64,000 bases of DNA from Pseudomonas sp. Irchel s3f7 (lineage in GTDB: Bacteria; Pseudomonadota; Gammaproteobacteria; Pseudomonadales; Pseudomonadaceae), in assembly GCF_900187615.1 (NCBI RefSeq), contig NZ_FYDO01000021.1, positions 1 to 64,000 of the forward strand, given 5' to 3'. Below are positions 34,401-43,124 of the stretch, piece after piece. A program made the position numbers and the translations under genes. Below the pieces are notes generated by a model that was not told the DNA's origin, ran no database searches, and was given only the letters and a program-made list of their open reading frames with translations. The stretch's first letter is position 1; every line of letters starts with the position of its first letter.

Positions 34401-37067
34401 ATGAACCTTGCCATTCGATTAAGGAAAATCGGGGTGCTCCAGGCAGGAGCATTGTCAATATTAAGCTTGGCATTACAACAAGCACAGGCCGCATGTAACT
34501 TGGTGAGCGGGGTCGGTGACACTTCCTACACCTGTGACAGCGGCACCAGTGGTTCACTCACCGACACCGACGGCAACAACACATTGACCTTCCCGGCCAA
34601 TGGAACCGGCACCGTCGACGGCAATGTCATCTTCGGCGATGGCATTGACCGCGTAGTGATGGACTCCGGCCTCATCACCGGCAGGCTAGATCAACGTAAT
34701 GGTGCGGACTCGTTTCAAATATCCGCCGGGCAGATCAACGGCGCGGTGATACAAGATGAAGGTACCGATGATTTCGTCATGACCGGCGGGCAGATCCAGT
34801 CCCTGGCCCAAGGGGGTGGACGCGATACCTTCCTGATGACAGGGGGCAGAATCGTCGACTCGTTTGTCGACGGCGATATCGCGAAGATGACCGCCGGTAG
34901 AATCGGTCGCGTCGACATGAAGCTGTACACCAATATTTTCGACATGTCTGGCGGTACGATTGACGGCAACCTGGTCACAGGGTTCGACAAGGACACCATT
35001 ATCGTCTCGGGCGGCACCATTGGCGGCAACATCAGCACCAGCGGCGGCGACGACAACATCACCGTCTCGGGGGGTGTGATCAATGGTGAGATCCGCACCA
35101 GCGTCGGCAATGACCAGTTCACGTGGACGAACGGCGGCCGGATCAACTCAGCGGTACTCATGGGCGATGGTGACGACACCGCGCTGATCGGTGGCCTGAA
35201 TGAAACCCTGCTGGCACCGACACCGTCCATCGACGGCGGCCTGGGTAACGATCAGTTGACCTTCGCCAACACCACCTCGGCCACGCCGTCCCGATACATC
35301 GGTTGGGAAAGCGTGAGCCTCACTAACAACTCACGCTTCGACCTGGCCGGGGATTTTTTCCTCGGTGACAGCGCGACCGCAACCGGCGTGTTTTCGATTG
35401 ATGGCAGCAGCACCCTGGCCGTGACCCAAGGCAACCTGCGTCCCTTTACCGCGGGTCAATGGGCAACTCTGAACAACGCGGGCACGATCGACATGACCAC
35501 CGGCAGCAACAGTGCGAGCGACTCGCTGACGGTTCATGGCAACTATGTCGGCAACGGCGGGCAATTACGGCTGCAAACGGTGCTCGGCGACGACAGTTCG
35601 GCCAGCGACAAACTTCGGGTATCCCAGGGCACCATCAGCGGCCATACCCAATTGGGCATTACCAACCTGGGCGGACTTGGCGGGCTGACCCGGCAAAACG
35701 GCATCGAAGTGGTACAGGCGCAAAATGGCGCCACCAGCAGCAGCGATGCCTTTGCCTTGAAAGGGTCGCTATCGGCGGGGGCCTACGAGTACTACCTGTT
35801 CAAGGGTGGCGTCACGGCCGGCTCGGAGAACAACTGGTACCTGCGATCCTCGGTGGTGGCCGTGCCACCTCCCACGGTGCCGCCCGCAGTGACACCACCG
35901 CCGCCCGTACCGCCTGCCCCGCCACCCATTGAGCAACCGGCGCCGGTGGTGGATCCGGATGAGCCACCGGTCGAACCACCGACCGCACGCCCAGTTGTCC
36001 CCACCGAGCCGACCGAACCGCCCCCTACGCAGATCTCCGCAGTGACGTCGCCAACGCCCGCCGCCACCACACCGCCAATCCCTAAGGCAGTAGCAGGCGC
36101 AGACCCGATTCCGCTGTATCGCGTGGAGGTGCCGGTGTATTCCGTGGTTGTTCCCGCTGCGCAACTGATGGTTTTGCAAGCGCTGGGCACCTTCCATGAA
36201 CGCCAGGGTGAACAAAGCCTGCTGGGCGAAACCGGCAGCGTTCCCGCAGGCTGGGGCCGGGCCTATGGCAGCAACCTGCAGAAAAACTGGACCGGCACCG
36301 TGTCGCCAAGCTTCGATGGCTCACTTCAGGGCTTCCAGATCGGTCATGACCTGTACGGCTCACAGACCAGCGGCGGGCAATTGCAGCGCGCTGGGCTGTT
36401 CGTCGGCCACACCCATCTGCAAGGGGATGTCGATGGTTTTGCCGAAGGCTTTCAGGACCGCCGCTCGGGCCGGGTGAAACTCGATGGCGATCACTTCGGG
36501 GCCTACTGGACCCTGATAGATCCCACCGGCTGGTATGTGGATACCGTGGCGATGTGGTCACGCCTGGATGGCGACAACAGTTCCGAGCGCGGGGTAAAAA
36601 TGGACACCAAGGGCGATGCCGTGACCCTGTCGGCTGAAGCGGGTTACCCCATTCGCATCTCGGAAAACTGGGTTGCGGAACCCCAGGTACAGGTGATCAA
36701 CCAGCAGATCGATCTGGATGATCAGAACGACGGTATTTCCGACGTGTCCTTCGACTCGCAGGACTACTGGACGGGCCGCCTCGGTACCCGTTTCAAGGGG
36801 CGTTACCAGGCCGACAACATCCCGCTGGAACCGTATGTGAGGGCCAACCTCTGGCGTACGTTCGGTGGTTACGACACCGTCACCTACGACGATGTGGACC
36901 GGATCAAGACCGAACACAAGTCTTCATCCGCTGACATCGATGCGGGGATTGCAGCCAAACTGACGTCGGATATCAGCGTCTATGGCAACGTCGGATACAG
37001 CTTCAATCTGGACAGCAATGACCTGAGCGGTACGACGGGCACCGTGGGTCTGCGCATGAGTTGGTAA
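34401..37067 (+). CDS. Autotransporter with repeat passenger, proline-rich linker and C-terminal barrel
   Basis: 888 residues from ATG 34401. Signal peptide GVLQAGALSILSLALQQAQA. The passenger (~40-270) has imperfect ~20-residue repeats of the form DxFxMTGGxIxG (DSFQISAGQINGAVI, DDFVMTGGQIQSLA, DTFLMTGGRI, NIFDMSGGTIDGN, DTIIVSGGTIGGN, DNITVSGGVINGE), consistent with a right-handed beta-helix. A ~70-residue Pro/Thr/Val linker (~490-570) leads to a ~310-residue autotransporter barrel (WGRAYGSNLQKNW to VGLRMSW) with the terminal aromatic residue. Type Va secretion; no protease catalytic triad seen, so adhesin-like or structural. Isolated gene. Upstream start at 34203 is rejected as it precedes the signal peptide by 66 residues. 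Confidence 0.85.
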   Translation: MNLAIRLRKIGVLQAGALSILSLALQQAQAACNLVSGVGDTSYTCDSGTSGSLTDTDGNNTLTFPANGTGTVDGNVIFGDGIDRVVMDSGLITGRLDQRNGADSFQISAGQINGAVIQDEGTDDFVMTGGQIQSLAQGGGRDTFLMTGGRIVDSFVDGDIAKMTAGRIGRVDMKLYTNIFDMSGGTIDGNLVTGFDKDTIIVSGGTIGGNISTSGGDDNITVSGGVINGEIRTSVGNDQFTWTNGGRINSAVLMGDGDDTALIGGLNETLLAPTPSIDGGLGNDQLTFANTTSATPSRYIGWESVSLTNNSRFDLAGDFFLGDSATATGVFSIDGSSTLAVTQGNLRPFTAGQWATLNNAGTIDMTTGSNSASDSLTVHGNYVGNGGQLRLQTVLGDDSSASDKLRVSQGTISGHTQLGITNLGGLGGLTRQNGIEVVQAQNGATSSSDAFALKGSLSAGAYEYYLFKGGVTAGSENNWYLRSSVVAVPPPTVPPAVTPPPPVPPAPPPIEQPAPVVDPDEPPVEPPTARPVVPTEPTEPPPTQISAVTSPTPAATTPPIPKAVAGADPIPLYRVEVPVYSVVVPAAQLMVLQALGTFHERQGEQSLLGETGSVPAGWGRAYGSNLQKNWTGTVSPSFDGSLQGFQIGHDLYGSQTSGGQLQRAGLFVGHTHLQGDVDGFAEGFQDRRSGRVKLDGDHFGAYWTLIDPTGWYVDTVAMWSRLDGDNSSERGVKMDTKGDAVTLSAEAGYPIRISENWVAEPQVQVINQQIDLDDQNDGISDVSFDSQDYWTGRLGTRFKGRYQADNIPLEPYVRANLWRTFGGYDTVTYDDVDRIKTEHKSSSADIDAGIAAKLTSDISVYGNVGYSFNLDSNDLSGTTGTVGLRMSW

Positions 37068-37077
37068 GGTGAAAAAC

Positions 37078-37107
37078 CGGTGGGAGCGAGTCTGCTCGCT
37101 CCCACCG
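37078..37107. terminator. REP-derived hairpin after the autotransporter
   Basis: CCGGTGGGAGCGAG / CTCGCTCCCACCGG, a 13-14 bp perfect stem with a 2-4 nt loop. It lies 10 bp after the autotransporter stop, between convergent genes. It looks like a single-REP palindrome acting as terminator. Confidence 0.65.
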
Positions 37108-37133
37108 GGCTATTCGGTGCGCCCGCTTAGCGG

Positions 37134-38042
37134 TTAAACGCGTGAAGCGAACAACGCCTGATGATCGCGGCACTGCTCCGCGCTCAACATAAACACGCCA
37201 TGCCCACCGCGCTCGAACTCGAGCCAGGCGAAATCGACTTCCGGGTACAACGATTCGACGTGTACCTGGCTGTTGCCCACTTCGACAATCAACAAACCCT
37301 TCTCGGTCAGATGATCCGCTGCTTCGGCGAGCATGCGTCGCACCAGGTTCAAGCCGTCATCACCGCAGGCCAGTCCCAGTTCCGGCTCGTGCTGGTATTC
37401 ATCCGGCATGTCGGCAAAATCTTCGGCATCCACATAAGGCGGGTTCGACACGATCAGGTCGAAACGCTGGCCCGGCAAACCGTCGAAGCCATCGCCCTGT
37501 ACGGTGTACACGCGCTCATCGACGCCATGGCGCTCGATGTTCTGGTTGGCCACTTCCAGTGCTTCGAACGACAGGTCGGCGAGCACCACTTCAGCCTTCT
37601 GGAACTCGTAGGCGCAGGCAATGCCAATGCAGCCGGAGCCCGTGCACAGGTCGAGAATCCGCGCAGGCTCGGTACCCAGCCACGGTGTAAAGCGGTTTTC
37701 GATCAGTTCGCCAATCGGCGAACGCGGGATCAGCACGCGCTCATCGACAATGAACGACATGCCGCAGAACCAGGCCTCACCCAACAGGTAAGCGGTCGGC
37801 ACGCGCTCTTCGATGCGGCGCTTGAGCAATTGTTGCAGGTGAACCCGTTCGTCTTCTTCCAGGTTGCAGTCGAGATAGCTGTCGGCGATTTCCCACGGCA
37901 AGTGCAATGCACCCAACACCAGTTGGCGGGCTTCGTCCCAGGCATTGTCGGTCCCATGGCCGAAAAACAGATCCTCCCCATGGAAGCGGCTGACGGCCCA
38001 ACGGATATGGTCACGCAGGGTACGAAGGCGGGAAGTGATCAC
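37134..38042 (-). CDS. prmB: 50S ribosomal protein L3 N5-glutamine methyltransferase
   Basis: 302 residues. SAM-binding motif LDLCTGSGCIGIACA (~133-147) and the glutamine-methylase motif SNPPYVD (~197-203) define the PrmB/PrmC (HemK) family. The longer N-terminal helical domain and RSPIGELIENRF are the PrmB type rather than PrmC. It methylates Gln150 of ribosomal protein L3 during assembly. Core gene. Confidence 0.92.
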   Translation of the reverse strand: MITSRLRTLRDHIRWAVSRFHGEDLFFGHGTDNAWDEARQLVLGALHLPWEIADSYLDCNLEEDERVHLQQLLKRRIEERVPTAYLLGEAWFCGMSFIVDERVLIPRSPIGELIENRFTPWLGTEPARILDLCTGSGCIGIACAYEFQKAEVVLADLSFEALEVANQNIERHGVDERVYTVQGDGFDGLPGQRFDLIVSNPPYVDAEDFADMPDEYQHEPELGLACGDDGLNLVRRMLAEAADHLTEKGLLIVEVGNSQVHVESLYPEVDFAWLEFERGGHGVFMLSAEQCRDHQALFASRV

Positions 38043-38281
38043 GACGGTAAACTCCAGAAAAATCGACGGACGATTCTATCAGCCAATCGTCGCCACGACG
38101 ACGCACGAGAAACGCCGGTGCGAATGTAGGACTAATCTCTTTTTTCAGGTTGGTATTGAACAAAACGCAGCACTTGACAAGGCTGCACGCCAATAACGAC
38201 GGTGCTTACGATGGTAGCGATTCACAGAAGCGCTCAGCCAGAGGAGAATGTCGCAAAAGCCCCACTCGAAGGAGCCCCAGA

Positions 38282-38872
38282 ATGTCTGTTCCAAAAACGA
38301 TGTTTCAACTCAGCGGCCGCGGTTACGCAGCAGCCAACCTGAGCCACGCTACCCTCCTCATCATCGATGCCCAGAAAGAATACCTGAGCGGCCCCCTGGC
38401 CCTGAGCGGTATGGATGAAGCGGTTGCGAACATCAAGCAATTGCTCACCGCAGCCCGCGCTGCCGGCCGTCCCATCGTGCACATACGCCACCTCGGCACG
38501 CTCGGCGGCATGTTCAACCCGCAAGGCGTCGGCGGTGAGTTCATTGCAGGCCTGGAGCCTGAGGGCGATGAAACCGTCATCGGCAAACTGCTGCCGAGCG
38601 CGTTCCATGGCACCGAACTGGCCAAGCGCCTGGAAGACCTGGGTGCCCTTGACCTGATCGTCTGCGGTTTCATGAGCCATTCGAGTGTCAGCACGACGGT
38701 GCGTGCGGCGAAAAACCTGGGTTTCCGCTGCACCCTGGTGGAAGACGCCTGCGCCACTCGCGACCTGCCTTACAAGGGCGGCATCCTGAGTGCCGAGCAC
38801 GTTCACCAGACTGAGATGGCGATCATGGCGGACAACTTCGCCACCCTCGCACCGACCTGCGAGTTGATCTGA
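38282..38872 (+). CDS. Isochorismatase-fold hydrolase with Ser in place of catalytic Cys
   Basis: 196 residues from ATG 38282, with AAGGAGC upstream. The fold is the isochorismatase/cysteine-hydrolase family: Asp29 (LLIIDAQKEYL), Lys102 (IGKLLPSAF), and the nucleophile loop, normally G-x-x-(T/S)-x-x-C-V-x-x-T. Here that loop reads CGFMSHSSVSTTVRAA, so Ser135 sits where the nucleophilic Cys belongs. The cis-peptide region and LVEDACATRDLP are conserved. It may use a non-covalent mechanism as the EntB/PhzD isochorismatases do, or have lost activity. Monocistronic. Confidence 0.8.
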   Translation: MSVPKTMFQLSGRGYAAANLSHATLLIIDAQKEYLSGPLALSGMDEAVANIKQLLTAARAAGRPIVHIRHLGTLGGMFNPQGVGGEFIAGLEPEGDETVIGKLLPSAFHGTELAKRLEDLGALDLIVCGFMSHSSVSTTVRAAKNLGFRCTLVEDACATRDLPYKGGILSAEHVHQTEMAIMADNFATLAPTCELI

Positions 38873-39003
38873 ACACCGCTCAATGAGCGGTCTACACCAC
38901 CGCTCATCTGCAAAAACCTCTCATTCGCCGTAATTGTCATAGCCTCAGGAACATCCCGGTCATCTCCCGGTCGAAGGGCCGATACCCATTGAGGAAGGTC
39001 GGA

Positions 39004-39324
39004 ATGAAGTTATCCGATGGTTTTGACGCTCGCCGCTTACGGCCCAAAGGCCAAAGAAACTGGCGTTTTCGAATCGCTGCGACGTTCGCGGCGTTGCTGG
39101 CGATGTGCGGTGTGCTGCTCACTATGGCCGGCATTGCCAGCCTGTTGGGCCAGGTTCCAGGCCTGGGCGAGCTGAACAGCAACCGTGCCGGTGCGGCGGC
39201 AGTTCTGGCGATCGGCCTGGTTGTCCTGTACATCGGCGTCTGGCTGTGGCGCCGTTGCCGTCGCCGCGCGCGACAGTCGCTGGGCTTGAACATGTCTCCG
39301 CACCTGATGAAAAAACACGACTGA
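39004..39324 (+). CDS. Small two-helix membrane protein, unknown function
   Basis: 106 residues from ATG 39004, with GAGGAAGG 5 nt upstream. Basic N-terminus, TM1 (~24-48: IAATFAALLAMCGVLLTMAGIA), a short loop (LLGQVPGLGELNSNRAG), TM2 (~66-84: AAAVLAIGLVVLYIGVWLW) and a strongly basic tail (RRCRRRARQSLG). No family recognised. It sits between two core genes and is probably a Pseudomonas-restricted inner-membrane protein with both ends in the cytoplasm. Confidence 0.7.
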   Translation: MKLSDGFDARRLRPKGQRNWRFRIAATFAALLAMCGVLLTMAGIASLLGQVPGLGELNSNRAGAAAVLAIGLVVLYIGVWLWRRCRRRARQSLGLNMSPHLMKKHD

Positions 39325-39412
39325 AACCTGGGTCGCAGTCGAACATCACGCGTTTTGTCGCGCCCGACTCGCTCCGAGTTGGGTAAACTGGCCGCCCTTC
39401 GCGGAGGCTGAC

Positions 39413-39970
39413 ATGCAAGACGACGATTTTTCCCTGTTCAAAAGCGCGATCCAAGGCGTCAAGCCGATCAAGCACGATCGCGCCGAAACCGGTAAACCCA
39501 AAGCTGACCGTGCGCAGATCGCCAAGCTACGCCAGGCGGCCACCGTGCGCACCGATGCCACCACCGTTGACGGGCTGTCCGATCAGTTTGTCATCGACGT
39601 CGGCCCTGAAGACGAGCTGATGTGGGCACGTGACGGCGTGCAGGAAAGCCAGATGCGCAAGCTCAAGATCGGACAGATTCCGTTCGAAGGCAGCCTCGAC
39701 TTGCACGGCATGAACGTGGAAAAGGCCCGGGAAACCCTCTGGGCGTTCCTCGCCGAAGCCACCAAATTCGAAATTCGCTGCGTGCGCGTCACCCACGGTA
39801 AAGCCGTGCGTCTGGACGGCAAGCGCCCGATGATCAAAAGCCACGTCAACACGTGGCTGCGTCAGCATCCGCAGGTGCTCGGTTTCACCTCGTGCCAGGC
39901 TAAACATGGCGGTGCCGGTGCGGTTTATGTGATGCTCAAACGAACCATGATGGAAGGTCGCGACGAGTAA
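39413..39970 (+). CDS. Smr-domain protein (SmrA/SmrB-like)
   Basis: 185 residues. A charged, helical N-terminus (~1-90) precedes an Smr domain (~95-180: SLDLHGMNVEKARETLWAFL, CVRVTHGKAV, QAKHGGAGAVYVMLKR). The DLHG and HGxxxG-like motifs are those of the MutS2-type Smr nuclease domain. E. coli SmrB cleaves mRNA at collided ribosomes; SmrA is a DNA/RNA nicking relative. Length is typical of these proteobacterial stand-alone forms; I cannot tell SmrA from SmrB. Its normal downstream neighbour, folE, is interrupted here. Confidence 0.85.
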   Translation: MQDDDFSLFKSAIQGVKPIKHDRAETGKPKADRAQIAKLRQAATVRTDATTVDGLSDQFVIDVGPEDELMWARDGVQESQMRKLKIGQIPFEGSLDLHGMNVEKARETLWAFLAEATKFEIRCVRVTHGKAVRLDGKRPMIKSHVNTWLRQHPQVLGFTSCQAKHGGAGAVYVMLKRTMMEGRDE

Positions 39971-40047
39971 ACCTGATGCGCCACGCTTGCAGCGCCGTGT
40001 CCGCCACCGTACCCTTGCCCTTTGCGTAAAATCCCACAGGTAGTTTC

Positions 40048-40089
40048 ATGTCCCTGGAACAGAATTACACGGCGATTCTAAAGGGGTAA
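40048..40089 (+). pseudogene. folE: 5' remnant of folE (GTP cyclohydrolase I), cut by the acquired block
   Basis: The frame starts MSLEQNYTAIL, which is the conserved N-terminus of Pseudomonas FolE, then continues KG-stop. From codon 12 onward the sequence is no longer folE. The remnant has its own AGG ribosome site and directly follows the Smr gene, folE's expected upstream neighbour. It is best read as the left junction of an insertion; the rest of folE should lie beyond the right end of the element, outside this window. FolE identity rests on memory of the N-terminus. Confidence 0.65.
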
Positions 40090-40111
40090 GGCAAAGTACT
40101 AAGGGCCAATG

Positions 40112-40148
40112 AAACCGGGCACTTCCTTACTTTGGAATACCCGGTTTT
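40112..40148 (+). terminator. Strong intrinsic terminator after the folE remnant
   Basis: AAACCGGG (40112-40119) pairs with CCCGGTTT (40140-40147), with an inner TTCC/GGAA pair, followed by TTTTAA. It would stop transcription coming from the Smr gene and insulate the acquired block. Confidence 0.65.
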
Positions 40149-40228
40149 AACCTACTTTACACGGTCAGTGGTACAAAAATTGGTACGGACTTCCGATCGC
40201 CATCGGGTGATTTAACGTTGAGGCAAAT

Positions 40229-40507
40229 ATGGATATTGAAAAGCTGTCGCTCCTGCTAAAACCTTGGTTACGTGTGGACACTTGGCATACTGGTCATCCG
40301 ATGGACGACCAGCGTTTCCACCGTGCGTTGAAAGCGGCATTTGATGACCTTGGCGTACAAATAAGCTCGGACGACTTTCGGAAAGCAATCGCCGCATGCT
40401 TGAAAGATCACCGCCCAGGGGACGTAGGGGCATTCGAAAGCGATATCGAAGAGTTCGCGCAACGTGGTGAGGATATCGCCGGTTATCTGTTCGACCTGAA
40501 GTCTTAA
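40229..40507 (+). CDS. Small acidic protein of unknown function
   Basis: 92 residues, with GAGGCAAAT before the ATG. Helical throughout (LLLKPWLRVDTWHTGHP, FHRALKAAFDDLGVQISSDD, IEEFAQRGEDIAGYLFDL) and acidic. No family recognised, no signal peptide or membrane helix. Direct GGTAC repeats lie just upstream at 40171 and 40182. It is the first gene inside the acquired block, where integrase-associated small genes are common. Confidence 0.6.
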   Translation: MDIEKLSLLLKPWLRVDTWHTGHPMDDQRFHRALKAAFDDLGVQISSDDFRKAIAACLKDHRPGDVGAFESDIEEFAQRGEDIAGYLFDLKS

Positions 40508-40876
40508 GTATTCGCAGTTGGGGGCGTTTCTGGGCACATATTGAATTGCCGGATACGGGACATCCTTCGCTAGGTCAAGCTCCTATCGTCAGTCGCTCAA
40601 TGACGAGCGAATGACTACTATCAAAGCGAACTTCCTCCCCTAGCACCCCATGCTTGCCGTGGCGCTAAAAAGCTTTTAAGAACAGCACTTTACGTGAGCG
40701 CCCACTGCAATCGACGCTCTACGTGGTTCAGCTTGGTTTCACCTTTCCCCGCAAAAGTCCCTACAGGCTTTCACGCTGATAGTCCTGCCGTCCCTCGGCG
40801 TCCTGCCGACCGAACACAATCCCTTCGTGCACCACTTTTCCAGATGCTACGCTCACGCCTCCACGGAGGAGTTGCT
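40508..40876. other. Intergenic region, no gene seen
   Basis: 369 bp of lower GC with no convincing coding frame, hairpin or REP. REP elements are absent from here to the right edge, in contrast to the chromosome on the left. Confidence 0.5.
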
Positions 40877-41086
40877 ATGCCAAATTCAGACCTGCTCCCT
40901 TCCCTGCTGTTCAAGATCAACGAAAACCAACTTGCGCTCGAAGCCGCGATCATGGAGCTGACGCTTTGGGTTGAGCAAAGAGGATCAGCGGAGGTAGCCG
41001 ACAACGTTCGCGGCGCCCTGCAAACGATCGACAAGAACGAAGAATTTATCAAAATGAGCCTCGCTGTACTCATGGCGCCGGAGTGA
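40877..41086 (+). CDS. Small helical protein of unknown function
   Basis: 69 residues from ATG 40877 with GGAGGAG upstream. Helical (LLFKINENQLALEAAIMELTLWVEQRG, NVRGALQTIDKNEEFIKMSLAVLM). No known family. Longer in-frame ORF to 40694 lacks a ribosome site. Short proteins of this kind are frequent in Pseudomonas integrative elements. Confidence 0.6.
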   Translation: MPNSDLLPSLLFKINENQLALEAAIMELTLWVEQRGSAEVADNVRGALQTIDKNEEFIKMSLAVLMAPE

Positions 41087-41403
41087 GCCCGTAAGCATCA
41101 GGCGTGCTGCGGACCAGCAAAATACGCACCGCGTGCTGTTCGACTCAGGCGCATCTCCCCTCTTCGCCCGAAGCCCTTCGCCAATCACTTTTCCAGCCTC
41201 TATCTAGCGGCCTATGAAGTGTGATCGAACACCAGGCAAGGTCCCTTTCCACTAAAAATATGCCTATTCATCCCAGCACTAGTCGCACACACGCCCAAAA
41301 ATCATGCAAGAGCAGAACAAGCGCGGGACAAGCCATTTTGGTCGACTGACAGTAGTTTTCGGCGGCCCCTGAGTACAACCAAATGACCGACCACGCCATT
41401 AAA

Positions 41404-41432
41404 TTGTGTCTTTTTGTATACATTTTTATAGA
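41404..41432 (+). promoter_or_regulatory. Candidate promoter of the purine permease/xdh genes
   Basis: In the 406-bp AT-rich gap 41087-41492, TTGTGT (41404) and TATAGA (41427) are spaced 17 bp and could be -35 and -10. A GTATAC palindrome (41416-41421) between them is flanked by AATTGT and ACAATT, suggesting an operator for a GntR-like or similar repressor. No gene is seen elsewhere in this gap. Confidence 0.45.
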
Positions 41433-41492
41433 CAATTACCAAACACCCTGCATACAGTGTGGACATAACAAAAATCAGGGAGCCCCCCACTC

Positions 41493-42962
41493 ATGAAAAC
41501 GCCCCATGTTTCCCACCAACGTCCCGAGGATAAAAACCTTGGGATCGGCGCGAATATGGCTTATGGCCTGCAACATGTTCTGACCATGTATGGCGGCATC
41601 GTCGCGGTGCCATTGATCATTGGTCAGGCAGCCGGGCTATCGCCGGCGGACATCGGTTTGTTGATTGCTGCTTCATTGTTTGCAGGGGGGCTGGCGACGT
41701 TACTCCAGACCCTTGGTTTACCGTTTTTCGGTTGTCAGTTGCCGCTGGTACAGGGCGTGTCGTTCTCCGGCGTCGCGACCATGGTGGCGATTGTCAGCAG
41801 TGGCGGGGAAGGCGGATTTCAGTCGATTCTCGGGGCGGTGATTGCCGCATCGTTGATTGGCTTGTTGATCACGCCAGTGTTCTCGCGCATTACCAAGTTC
41901 TTCCCGCCGCTGGTCACGGGCATTGTGATCACCACCATCGGCCTGACTCTGATGCCCGTGGCTGCACGCTGGGCCATGGGCGGCAATAGCCACGCTCCAG
42001 ACTTCGGCAGTATGCAGAACATTGGCTTGGCGGCTGTGACGCTGATGCTGGTGCTGCTGCTGAGCAAGATAGGCAGCGCGAGCATCTCCCGATTATCGAT
42101 TCTGCTGGCAATGGTCATCGGCACGATCATCGCGGTGTTCCTTGGCATGGCGGACTTCTCGTCTGTCACTCAAGGTCCGATGTTCGGCTTCCCGACGCCG
42201 TTCCATTTCGGTATGCCGACCTTCCACTTCGCCGCCATCCTGTCGATGTGCATCGTGGTCATGGTGACGCTGGTGGAAACCTCGGCGGACATCCTCGCCG
42301 TCGGTGAAATCATCGGCACCAAAGTCGACTCCAAACGGCTGGGCAACGGCCTGCGCGCCGACATGCTGTCGAGCATGATTGCGCCGATCTTCGGCTCGTT
42401 CACCCAAAGCGCCTTCGCCCAGAACGTCGGGCTGGTGGCGGTGACCGGAATTAAGAGCCGCTTTGTGGTCGCCACGGGCGGTTTGTTTCTGGTGATCCTC
42501 GGCTTGCTGCCCTTCATGGGCCGGGTCATCGCGGCGGTACCGACGTCTGTCCTCGGCGGCGCCGGTATTGTGCTGTTCGGCACCGTAGCGGCCAGTGGCA
42601 TTCGTACGCTGTCCAAGGTTGACTACCGCAACAACGTCAACCTGATCATCGTCGCCACCTCCATCGGTTTCGGCATGATCCCTATCGCCGCACCGAACTT
42701 CTACGACCAATTCCCAAGCTGGTTCGCGACGATTTTCCACTCGGGCATCAGCTCGTCGGCGATCATGGCCATCGCGTTGAACCTGACCTTCAACCACCTC
42801 ACGGCCGGTAACTCCGAGGATCAGTCAGTATTTGCGGCAGGTACCGAGCGGGTGCTGCGCTATAAGGATCTGACGGCGTTGCGCGAAGGCGATTACTTTA
42901 GCGATGGCAAGCTGCATGGCCGCGACGGCAAGGAAATTCCGGTAGTCGAGTTGGAACACTAA
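41493..42962 (+). CDS. NCS2-family xanthine/uracil:cation symporter
   Basis: 489 residues and about 14 hydrophobic segments. NCS2 signatures: GLQHVLTMYGGIVAVPLIIG near the N-terminus, the QGVSFSGVATM loop, the conserved motif TLVETSADILAVGEI (~250-265) and TQSAFAQNVGLVAVTGIKSR. GTVAASGIRTLSK is typical of xanthine/urate permeases (XanQ/UacT branch). It imports a purine base with H+. It lies 162 bp upstream of xdhA in the same direction, forming a transport-plus-oxidation unit. Confidence 0.88.
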   Translation: MKTPHVSHQRPEDKNLGIGANMAYGLQHVLTMYGGIVAVPLIIGQAAGLSPADIGLLIAASLFAGGLATLLQTLGLPFFGCQLPLVQGVSFSGVATMVAIVSSGGEGGFQSILGAVIAASLIGLLITPVFSRITKFFPPLVTGIVITTIGLTLMPVAARWAMGGNSHAPDFGSMQNIGLAAVTLMLVLLLSKIGSASISRLSILLAMVIGTIIAVFLGMADFSSVTQGPMFGFPTPFHFGMPTFHFAAILSMCIVVMVTLVETSADILAVGEIIGTKVDSKRLGNGLRADMLSSMIAPIFGSFTQSAFAQNVGLVAVTGIKSRFVVATGGLFLVILGLLPFMGRVIAAVPTSVLGGAGIVLFGTVAASGIRTLSKVDYRNNVNLIIVATSIGFGMIPIAAPNFYDQFPSWFATIFHSGISSSAIMAIALNLTFNHLTAGNSEDQSVFAAGTERVLRYKDLTALREGDYFSDGKLHGRDGKEIPVVELEH

Positions 42963-43124
42963 TCTGGCCAAGTCTGGCTTGGACGCACAGCACGCTGGTG
43001 ATGTATTCGGCATGCATCATCGTGCCGCTGACTCTCAGCGCCGCACGGCAACGCCCCGAAGACCAGTTAACCCTGATTATCAATGCAGACTTATTTGCTA
43101 GCGTTTGACCTTGAGGAAACCTTC

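Noticed and set aside
41414..41437. LexA box upstream of the purine permease
   Set aside because: GTATACA with ACAATT lacks the CTGT-N8-ACAG spacing; treated as an ordinary promoter/operator.
40229..41492. Integrase or excisionase hidden near the folE junction
   Set aside because: No open frame of integrase size or with the R-H-R-Y pattern exists on either strand here.
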